Positions 34,440 to 41,191 of a stretch of 64,000 nt of DNA are shown here, in pieces; the stretch's first letter is position 1, and every line of letters starts with the position of its first letter. The stretch comes from Saprospiraceae bacterium. GTDB lineage: Bacteria > Bacteroidota > Bacteroidia > Chitinophagales > Saprospiraceae. The position numbers and the translations under genes were made by a program. The notes beneath the pieces were generated by a model, which ran no database searches, had not been told where the DNA came from, and was given only the letters and a program-made list of their open reading frames with translations. The stretch covers positions 62,001 to 126,000 of the forward strand of contig JADJYH010000003.1 of the NCBI GenBank assembly GCA_016719855.1, given 5' to 3'.

Positions 34440-35804
34440 ATGAAAATCCGCAACCGCCTGACGATTACGTATGCTTTGACCGCCTTCCTGACGTTGGCTG
34501 CGGGCGGAGTTTTTATTTATTGGTTCAGTGCGAGGTTTCACCATCAGGAGTTTTTTAGGCGGCTGGAAGAGCGGGTGGATGTGACCGAACAGATTTTCTT
34601 GGAGAAAAACGAAACCGTCACGCAGGCCGTGCGGGAAAAGTTTTTGCATACCCTCGACGAGGAAATCGAGTACGTTTTGACCCTGCAAAAAAGCGGATTG
34701 GATTCACTGGATGGGATATTCAAGCAGGGTCTGGGCCAAGAAATCCAGCAAGGCAAGGCCGTTTTTTTTTGGCAGCAGGAGCGGCAGGGCGTCTGCAAGC
34801 GATACAAGTTGTCGGGCGGCGACTATGTCGTGGTGGTCACGGCGGTGGATATTTTTGGGCAATCCAAGTTGGATAATTTGCATAAAATCCTGATAGTCGG
34901 TACATTTTTGGGCAGCCTTGTTTTGATAAGTGTCGGTTATTGGGCTGCGGGCAGGGCGCTTCGCCCGCTCGAAACCAAGATTCTGAAAGCCAGCCAGATT
35001 AGCGCCCAAAAGCTCGACTTGCGCCTTGAGGTTGACAACCCCGACGATGAAATCGGCCAGCTTGCCATCGCCTTCAATTCGACGCTCGACCGTCTCCAGG
35101 CGGCTTTCGAGGCGCAGCGCCGCTTCATCAGCAACGCCAGCCACGAGTTGCGCAACCCCATGACTGCCATCATCGGCGAGACCGAAGTGCTGCTTGCGAA
35201 AGAAAGAAGCCCCAAAGAATATCGAGCGGCCCTGCAAATCATCCAGACCGAGGCGGAGCGCCTTGAACAACTGACCAACGACCTGTTGGGGCTGGCCAGT
35301 TCAGATTCGATGGGCAAGCTGCCTTCGCCCGAGCTGCTTGCCCTCGACGGCCTCCTGCTTGAAGTTTTGGACAAGTTTCCAGCCGAACGGCAATTGTTGA
35401 AAATCCCTGATTTTGATAGTGTCCCTATGATACTGGCCAGCCGAAGCCTGCTCGCCTCGGCCTTGCGGAATCTTGTGGAAAATGCCTTCAAATTCAGTGG
35501 CAATCAACCAGTTACCGTAGAAATGGCCCAAGTCCCCAATGGCTGCATTATCAAAGTTTCGGACACTGGCATCGGCATTCCCGCCGCCGAATTGGGGAAT
35601 ATTTACCAGCCGCTCTACCGTGCCCGCAATGCCCGGCGCTTCCGGGGAACGGGTTTCGGCTTGCCGTTGGCAAAAAAAGTCATCGAGATTCACGGCGGCA
35701 ATCTGGAAGTCCAATCGGAGGAAGACTCGGGAACGACCGCTACGGTGTTTCTTCCGCTCGCTGCTTCGACAAACACCAGCGGCTTGCCAAAATCAACCGT
35801 TTGA
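34440..35804 (+). CDS. HAMP-type sensor histidine kinase
   Basis: Kinase of 454 residues. Helix 1 (about 8-29), a periplasmic domain of about 110 residues, and helix 2 (about 149-171, LIVGTFLGSLVLISVGYWAA) are followed by HAMP (about 172-222), HisKA with H235 (SNASHELRNPM) and HATPase_c (N-box LRNLVENAFKF, G box DTGIGIPAAEL, GTGFGLPLAKK). The topology is closer to CusS than to classical PhoR, which carries a PAS domain. It is the partner of the adjacent regulator. Given the divergent pst operon, phosphate sensing through Pst/PhoU is the best guess. Confidence 0.88.
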   Translation: MKIRNRLTITYALTAFLTLAAGGVFIYWFSARFHHQEFFRRLEERVDVTEQIFLEKNETVTQAVREKFLHTLDEEIEYVLTLQKSGLDSLDGIFKQGLGQEIQQGKAVFFWQQERQGVCKRYKLSGGDYVVVVTAVDIFGQSKLDNLHKILIVGTFLGSLVLISVGYWAAGRALRPLETKILKASQISAQKLDLRLEVDNPDDEIGQLAIAFNSTLDRLQAAFEAQRRFISNASHELRNPMTAIIGETEVLLAKERSPKEYRAALQIIQTEAERLEQLTNDLLGLASSDSMGKLPSPELLALDGLLLEVLDKFPAERQLLKIPDFDSVPMILASRSLLASALRNLVENAFKFSGNQPVTVEMAQVPNGCIIKVSDTGIGIPAAELGNIYQPLYRARNARRFRGTGFGLPLAKKVIEIHGGNLEVQSEEDSGTTATVFLPLAASTNTSGLPKSTV

Positions 35805-35959
35805 CCCATCCTTATTTTTCTAATTGGCTTCTAATCTGCTTCTAAAATCGCTTTAATCGCTGACTGCAACTTTGCCCCATCGTTAACCACAATGGGTTGC
35901 ACCAATTATCCGACACGGAAAATGGTTGAACCACTTGACACAAAAACATATCAAAAGTC

Positions 35960-36625
35960 ATGCGTACTCACACCAAAGAAACTCAACAAAGTATGACGCC
36001 TCGCAAGGCGCTGGAATTTCTAAAGGAAGGCAACCAGCGGTTTGTCAACAACCTCAGCTACAACCGCAACCTGCTGCAAATGGTCAACGAGACCTCTGCC
36101 GGGCAGTTTCCATTCGCCATCGTGTTGAGCTGCATAGACAGCCGAACGTCGTCAGAACTCATTTTTGACCAAGGCCTGGGAGACATCTTCAGCGTCAGGA
36201 TTGCGGGCAACGTGCTAAACGACGACATCTTGGGCAGCATGGAGTTTGCCTGCCATGTGGCTGGCTCAAAACTCGTGGTGGTGCTCGGCCACTCCAGTTG
36301 CGGTGCGGTCAAAGGGGCCTGTTCGCATGTTGAAATGGGACACCTGACAGCCCTGCTCGAGAAAATACAGCCGTCGGTGGAGATAGTCGAAGGCAAAGAA
36401 TTGGGGCTGAGCAATGCAGATTTTGAGCAGGAAGTTGCCACTGAAAACGTGCTTTACCAAATGCATGATGTACTTCACCGAAGCTCCATCCTGCGCAACC
36501 TGTACAAACAAGGAAAAATAGGAATTGTAGGTGCTATGTACAGCGTGGAAACGGGCGAGGTGGAGTTTTTGGAAGAGATGTTCAATGAACCGGCTAAGGC
36601 CCCTGCGCTGGAAATGGTGGCATAA
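35960..36625 (+). CDS. Beta-class carbonic anhydrase
   Basis: Zinc enzyme of 221 residues interconverting CO2 and bicarbonate. The zinc ligands C58, H111 and C114 (SCIDSR, GHSSCGA) and the D60/R62 dyad are intact. The C-terminal part (GKIGIVGAMYSVETGEVEF) is typical of the clade found in many Bacteroidota. No signal peptide, so cytosolic. A near -7 box (CAACTTTG at 35867-35874) lies upstream. It stands alone, followed by a GC-rich palindromic stretch. Confidence 0.94.
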   Translation: MRTHTKETQQSMTPRKALEFLKEGNQRFVNNLSYNRNLLQMVNETSAGQFPFAIVLSCIDSRTSSELIFDQGLGDIFSVRIAGNVLNDDILGSMEFACHVAGSKLVVVLGHSSCGAVKGACSHVEMGHLTALLEKIQPSVEIVEGKELGLSNADFEQEVATENVLYQMHDVLHRSSILRNLYKQGKIGIVGAMYSVETGEVEFLEEMFNEPAKAPALEMVA

Positions 36626-36690
36626 TCGCAATACCCAATCTGTTTTTTGGCTTTGTACAGCGTAAACTAAGTTTCTTGACACTTTATTCA

Positions 36691-36765
36691 GGGGGGCTTG
36701 GGGGCGAAACGCCCCCAAAGTCGCTCTCCCCCGACGAGCCGCCGAAGGCGACGAGAAGGGGCAAA
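36691..36765. repeat. GC-rich REP-like palindromic element
   Basis: CTTGGGGGC-GAAAC-GCCCCCAAAG (36697-36720) forms a strong hairpin, followed by CCCCCGACGAGCC and a second small hairpin CGCC-GAA-GGCG (about 36738-36749). The 340-base gap 36626-36965 also holds the terminator at 36881. The composition, much more GC-rich than nearby gaps, recalls repetitive extragenic palindromes, but only one copy is visible here. Confidence 0.45.
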
Positions 36766-36880
36766 ATGTCAGGAAATTAAATTTCCACTGTACTTAGCAA
36801 TGCTTACCAATGCTTCGGCTGGCAAGGAGTTTTTTTGGAAAGTTTTCTAACCAAATAAAAGTGCCCGCTGGGGTATCAAA

Positions 36881-36911
36881 GGCCATACTGTGAGGTATGG
36901 CCTCTTTTTTT
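36881..36911 (+). terminator. Intrinsic terminator before the TauE/SafE gene
   Basis: GGCCATAC (36881-36888) and GTATGGCC (36895-36902) form a perfect 8-base stem with T7 at 36905-36911. It can end the carbonic anhydrase transcript, but it lies 255 bases past that stop and only 55 bases before the next start. An AGTTTTCTAA element (36841) precedes it, as at 32881 before the other upstream-facing terminator. Confidence 0.75.
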
Positions 36912-36965
36912 CTTCGCAAAAAGAACACTGAAAACACCGAGCCCTTTCCCTTTCTTTGCCCCGAA

Positions 36966-37718
36966 ATGGACTTTTTCCAACAGTTTAACCTAACTGGGTT
37001 TGAATGGGCGATGGTTGTCGGCTCCGCCCTTGCCATCGGCCTGTCGAAGACGGGGCTTTCCGGCCTCGGCACCATGTTCGTGCCCATCATGGCGCATGTT
37101 TTCGGGGGTAAAGCCTCGTCCGGCATTGTGCTGCCCATGCTCGTCATGGCCGACGTTTTCGCCGTGGTTTATTATCGCCGACACGCCGACTGGCCCGTGC
37201 TGATGAAGCTGCTGCCGTGGGCGTTCGTGGGTATTGTCATCGGCACGTTCACCAGCCAACAGATTGACGATGAGGTGTTTAAGCAAATCATGGGCGTCAT
37301 CATCGTGGTTAGCGTGGCCGTCATGATTTGGCAAGAAACCCGGACCGAATACCTCATTCCCAGCCATTGGGCCTTCGCTGCGCTGATGGGGCTGGCCGCT
37401 GGGTACACCACGATGGTGGGCAACCTTGCCGGGGCAGTCACAGCGCTCTACCTGCTTTCCATGCGGCTACCTAAGAACAATTTCATCGGCACGGGCGCCT
37501 GGTTTTACCTAGCCATCAATGTGTTCAAGCTGCCTTTTCACATTTTTTCCTGGAAAACCGTCACCTGGGAAAGCTTCAAGCTCGACCTCGCCGTGTTCCC
37601 CGTCATCGCCGCAGGGGCACTGCTCGGCATCGTCATCACCCGCTACCTGAGCGAGGCGCTGTACCGAAAGTTCATCATCGGCATGACCCTTGCCACGGTG
37701 TTGCTGTTGTTTTGGTGA
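36966..37718 (+). CDS. TauE/SafE-family sulfite/anion exporter
   Basis: Integral membrane protein of 250 residues with about seven or eight helices. Family features are GSALAIGLSKTGLSGLGTMF at the N-terminus and the internal repeat LAAGYTTMVGNLAGAVTALY. These proteins move sulfite, sulfoacetate or related anions; the substrate cannot be told. The ATG at 36966 is used because the frame upstream to 36897 runs through the terminator stem. The gene ends just before an inverted word repeat that separates it from the OmpA gene. Confidence 0.85.
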   Translation: MDFFQQFNLTGFEWAMVVGSALAIGLSKTGLSGLGTMFVPIMAHVFGGKASSGIVLPMLVMADVFAVVYYRRHADWPVLMKLLPWAFVGIVIGTFTSQQIDDEVFKQIMGVIIVVSVAVMIWQETRTEYLIPSHWAFAALMGLAAGYTTMVGNLAGAVTALYLLSMRLPKNNFIGTGAWFYLAINVFKLPFHIFSWKTVTWESFKLDLAVFPVIAAGALLGIVITRYLSEALYRKFIIGMTLATVLLLFW

Positions 37719-37723
37719 AAAAT

Positions 37724-37802
37724 GGATTGTTGAATTGTTGTGATTGTTATATTGTTGTTTGAAGTTCCCCAACAATACAACAATATAGCAATTCAACAAT
37801 CC
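37724..37802. repeat. Inverted word repeat (ATTGTTGAATTGTTG)
   Basis: The left arm at 37724-37760 has GGATTGTTGAATTGTTG and TGATTGTTATATTGTTG. The right arm at 37769-37802 has CCAACAATACAACAATA and TAGCAATTCAACAATCC. It is nearly perfectly paired with an 8-base loop. Same word family as in the pst operon 9 kb away. Confidence 0.8.
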
Positions 37803-37806
37803 AAAC

Positions 37807-37814
37807 TATCTTTG
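37807..37814 (+). promoter_or_regulatory. -7 promoter box for the OmpA lipoprotein gene
   Basis: TATCTTTG lies 5 bases after the end of the word hairpin and 26 bases before the ATG at 37840. The hairpin occupies the usual -33 position, and no TTG is found there. Confidence 0.55.
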
Positions 37815-37839
37815 CTCCGTTTCACAAAATCATTTTCCT

Positions 37840-38811
37840 ATGAAAATCAACAACTTAGTTTTGTTTGCGGCCATCGCCGCAATGTCTGCGACAAGCTGCG
37901 TTTCCACCCAGAAATACAACGACATGCAGACGGCCCGTGACCACTACAAGGCCGAATCGGAGAACCTCCGGGTGACCAGCCAGGAAAACGAGGAGCTAAA
38001 AAACAAGCTGCGCATGGCCGAGACCCAAGTGCAACTGGCCAAAAATAGCCTCGAACAGCAAAAAACAGAACTTGGCATCCTCAAAAACTACAACGAGGAG
38101 CTTTCCACCCGCTACGAAATAGCAGCCAAGGAAAATTCCAAATTGCTGTCCCAATATTCCACCGACAAGACGGCCTACGAGGAGGAGGTGGCCAAAAGCT
38201 TGGAAGAGCTGCGCCGTCGGCAACGACAACTGGAAGGACTCGAAGGTGCCATTGGCGACCAAAACGCCAGCCTCGAAAACATGCGGGTTGACCTCATGAC
38301 CCGTGAGCAGCGAGTAGCTGAACTGGAGCGTCTCGTTGCCGAAAAACAAGCCCAAATGGACAACCTGCGCACCAGCCTGAATGCTGCCCTTCGTGGCTTC
38401 AACGCTGCCGACCTCAGCGTGGAAGAGCGCAACGGCAGAATATATGTTTCCATGAGCCAGAACCTTCTGTTCAAAGCTGGCAGTGACAAAGTGGAGGCCA
38501 ATGGAACAGCAGCTTTGGCCAACCTCGCCAAGGCGCTCAACGACAACCCCGACATCGAGGTCATCGTGGAAGGCCACACCGACAATGCCGGGGGCGTTGA
38601 CTACAACTGGAACCTAAGCGTCAATCGTGCCACCAGCGTCGTCAAAATCCTGGCCATCAACGGCGTTGCGCCGCACCGTATGATTGCCTCTGGCCGGGGC
38701 ATGCACCACCCCGTTGTGCCCAACGACTCCGCAGCCAACAAGGCGAAAAACCGCCGCACGGAAATCATACTTTCGCCGAACTTGGACAAGATTTTGGAAC
38801 TAACAAAATAG
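37840..38811 (+). CDS. OmpA-family lipoprotein
   Basis: Lipoprotein of 323 residues. The lipobox is SATSC with Cys20. A long coiled coil (about 30-185) leads to a C-terminal OmpA domain (about 195-315) with the peptidoglycan-binding pattern VIVEGHTDNAGG, LSVNRATSVVKIL and KAKNRRTEIILSP. It tethers the outer membrane to peptidoglycan through a long helical spacer. A -7 box lies upstream. An inverted word repeat begins right at its stop codon. Confidence 0.92.
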   Translation: MKINNLVLFAAIAAMSATSCVSTQKYNDMQTARDHYKAESENLRVTSQENEELKNKLRMAETQVQLAKNSLEQQKTELGILKNYNEELSTRYEIAAKENSKLLSQYSTDKTAYEEEVAKSLEELRRRQRQLEGLEGAIGDQNASLENMRVDLMTREQRVAELERLVAEKQAQMDNLRTSLNAALRGFNAADLSVEERNGRIYVSMSQNLLFKAGSDKVEANGTAALANLAKALNDNPDIEVIVEGHTDNAGGVDYNWNLSVNRATSVVKILAINGVAPHRMIASGRGMHHPVVPNDSAANKAKNRRTEIILSPNLDKILELTK

Positions 38812-38885
38812 GGATGAGGAATGAGGGGTGAGGGATGAAACAGTCCCTCGCACCCCTCATCCCTCATCCCTCATCCCTCATCCCT
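38811..38885. repeat. Inverted word repeat (GGGATGAGGAATGAGG)
   Basis: The left arm at 38811-38838 has GGGATGAGGAATGAGGGG, then TGAGGGATGA. The right arm at 38844-38885 has CCCTCGCACCCCTCATCC and three CTCATCC units. The loop is very short. The right arm would be translated if the next gene started at the earliest in-frame codon (38835), which I reject. Confidence 0.78.
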
Positions 38886-38891
38886 AAGAAA

Positions 38892-39820
38892 ATGCTCGCC
38901 GCCCACTCCCGCATCCAACCCTACATCCACCGCACCCCGGTGCTGACCTGCCAGACGCTCGACAAGATGGCGGGCGCTTCCCTTTTTTTCAAGTGCGAAA
39001 ACTTCCAGAAAATGGGCGCCTTCAAGATGCGGGGCGCTGCCAATGCCATCCTGCAACTGACGGAGGAGGAGCGGCAACGGGGCGTGGCCACGCATTCCTC
39101 CGGCAATTTTGCGCAAGCAATGGCGCTCTCGGCGCAAATGTTGGGTATCCCGGCTTACATCGTCATGCCCTCCAATTCGCCGGAGGTGAAGAAGGCGGCG
39201 GTGCGGGGCTACGGTGGCGAAATCATCGAGTGCGAACCTAATTTAGCCGCTCGTGAGGAGACGCTGGCAAAAGTGGTGGAGCGAACCGGCGCTGCATTCA
39301 TCCACCCGTTCAACGACGACAACGTGATAATGGGGCAGGGGACGGCGGCACTGGAACTGCTGCAAGACGTTGAGAATCTGGACATTATCATATCGCCCGT
39401 GGGTGGGGGAGGGTTGCTGGCTGGCACGGCACTGGCGGCGCACCATTTTTCACCAAAAACAAAAGTGTGGGCGGGTGAGCCTGCTGGCGCAAACGATGCA
39501 TGGCAGTCGAAACAGGCCGGAAAAATCATCCCGCAAAACAACCCGCAGACCATCGCCGACGGCCTACGCACCTCGCTCGGCGACAAGACTTGGCCCATTA
39601 TCCGTGACCACGTGGAGCGGGTGGTGCTGGTGGAGGAGGACGAAATCATCGCCTGCTCCGGCTGCTCATGGAGCGCATGAAAATCGTGGTGGAGCCGAGT
39701 GGGGCGGTTGCGCTGGCGGCGGTTTTAAAGGAAAAAATGGTGCTGGCAGGCAAGCGGGTTGGCATCATCCTCTCTGGCGGAAACGTTGACTTGAAGGCGC
39801 TGGCGGGGTTTTTTGGTTAA
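38892..39820 (+). CDS. Threonine/serine dehydratase-family PLP enzyme, frameshifted
   Basis: Fold-type II PLP enzyme of about 309 codons, similar to catabolic threonine dehydratase and serine racemase. The PLP lysine motif (GAFKMRGAANA), the substrate loop HSSGNFAQAMA and the PLP phosphate loop PVGGGGLLAG are present. The first frame ends after VLVEEDEIIA; a neighbouring frame then reads LLMERMKIVVEPSGAVALAA and ends GGNVDLKALAGFFG at 39820, exactly the expected C-terminus. One base is probably missing at about 39652-39662. The start at 38892 leaves the N-terminus a few residues short of relatives, and the preceding sequence is word repeat. Substrate (Thr or Ser) is uncertain. Confidence 0.82.
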
Positions 39821-39882
39821 AAACGGGGAGCATTCGACTAAAACTGTGCTTGCGGCGTTCAAGTTTGTAAATAAAAACTGCG

Positions 39883-40296
39883 ATGAAATCATTTCAATTT
39901 TACCTGGTATTTGCCGTTTTGTTGGCTTTTTCTGCTTGCAAAAAAGAGGAAACATTGCCTACGTCTGACGCCGTCATGGTCAAGTTCGTGAACCAAACCG
40001 GCGCCGACATTGAAGGTCTGACTGTGAGCCGAGTGGCGGTAGGCGATTTGAAAAAGGGCAAAACCACCGATGAATACCATCGCTACGAAACGCTTGGCCA
40101 ACAGCTTGGCTTTGCGCTCGTGGAAGCTGTCGGCACCATTAACGGAAAAAAACATTTCACCGGGGCAGCCTGTCAGGGCATCTGCGGCACAGCATCGGCA
40201 CCGCTTGGTACGTGGCTGGAGCCGAATTACTACAAAATTGCCATCCTAATCGCCAAAAACGAACCTAATGCGATGGAATTCAAGTTCATAGACTGA
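39883..40296 (+). CDS. Hypothetical lipoprotein
   Basis: Protein of 137 residues with a lipoprotein signal; lipobox LAFSAC with Cys19 followed by KKEE, a charge pattern that may affect surface localisation. The mature part has MVKFVNQTGADIEGLTVSRV, then two cysteines close together (GAACQGICG) that could form a disulfide, and ends MEFKFID. I do not recognise a family. The gene follows the dehydratase by 62 bases on the same strand and precedes the pseudouridine synthase gene closely. Confidence 0.6.
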   Translation: MKSFQFYLVFAVLLAFSACKKEETLPTSDAVMVKFVNQTGADIEGLTVSRVAVGDLKKGKTTDEYHRYETLGQQLGFALVEAVGTINGKKHFTGAACQGICGTASAPLGTWLEPNYYKIAILIAKNEPNAMEFKFID

Positions 40297-40359
40297 ACTG
40301 TGAAAATCAACGACTTGGCCATTCGCAATCGTAAATGTAAATCAATCGTCATTCGCCAC

Positions 40360-41169
40360 ATGTCTCAAATTCATACGGAAACCACCAGCCTCAACAAGTA
40401 CATCAGCGACACGGGCTACTGCTCCCGACGGGAAGCCGACAAACTCATCAAGGACGGACGGGTGACCATCAACGGAACGGTGGCCATTTTGGGTAATCGG
40501 GTGGGGGAGAATGACACGGTGTTGGTTGACCAAAAACCGTTGAACGGCAAAGAAGCGCCCATCTATATCGCCTTCCACAAGCCCGTCGGCATCACCTGCA
40601 CCACGGAGACGCACGTCAAGGGCAACATCATCAGCTACATCAACCACCCGAAGCGGATTTTTCCCATCGGGCGCTTGGACAAGCCCTCCGAGGGCCTGAT
40701 TTTCCTTACCAACGACGGCGACATCGTCAACAAAATACTGCGGGCTGGCAACAACCACGAAAAGGAATATTGGGTGAAAGTGGACAAGCCCATCACCGAC
40801 GATTTTATCCGAAAAATGGGCAGCGGCGTGCCGATTTTGGACACGGTGACCAAGAAATGTTTCATCGAAAAAACGGACAAGTTCGGCTTCAGAATCATAC
40901 TCACCCAGGGCCTAAACCGCCAGATACGGCGCATGTGCGAGCACTTCGGCTACGAGGTGACCAAGCTCAAGCGCACCCGCATCATGAACGTGAATTTGGA
41001 CAATATTCCCGTCGGGAAATGGCGCTACCTGACCGAGTCAGAGATGGCAGCCATTGAAAAGATGGTGGCGGATTCGAGCAAGACGATGGAGGCGTCGGTG
41101 ATGTGGGGGGAGGGAGGGAAAGAAGAAAGGAAAAGGGGGGGGACTGGCGGCGATGGAGATTTTGAGTAG
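40360..41169 (+). CDS. rluF: 23S rRNA pseudouridine synthase RluF-like
   Basis: Protein of 269 residues with an N-terminal S4 RNA-binding domain (SLNKYISDTGYCSRREADKL) and a RsuA/RluB-type catalytic domain. The catalytic aspartate lies in GRLDKPSEGLIFLTNDG, and the LTQGLNRQIRRMCEHFGYEV motif is present. RluF modifies U2604 of 23S rRNA in E. coli. I chose ATG 40360 because S4 homology starts just after it; a GTG at 40300 would add 20 residues without homology. The C-terminal 25 residues are Gly/Lys/Glu-rich and unlike the family core. Confidence 0.85.
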   Translation: MSQIHTETTSLNKYISDTGYCSRREADKLIKDGRVTINGTVAILGNRVGENDTVLVDQKPLNGKEAPIYIAFHKPVGITCTTETHVKGNIISYINHPKRIFPIGRLDKPSEGLIFLTNDGDIVNKILRAGNNHEKEYWVKVDKPITDDFIRKMGSGVPILDTVTKKCFIEKTDKFGFRIILTQGLNRQIRRMCEHFGYEVTKLKRTRIMNVNLDNIPVGKWRYLTESEMAAIEKMVADSSKTMEASVMWGEGGKEERKRGGTGGDGDFE

Positions 41170-41191
41170 GTTTCTACAAACTATTGTGCTT

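Noticed and set aside
25270..38885. CRISPR array as explanation for the repeated intergenic words
   Set aside because: Words are short, imperfect, contiguous and inverted, with no unique spacers of constant length and no cas genes nearby.
38835..38891. Earlier start for the threonine dehydratase-like gene
   Set aside because: The added residues (repeated Ser/Pro/His/Ile) are a translation of the word-repeat arm, not protein homology.
40300..40359. GTG start at 40300 for the RluF-like gene
   Set aside because: The extra 20 residues lie outside the S4 domain; the ATG at 40360 fits the family.
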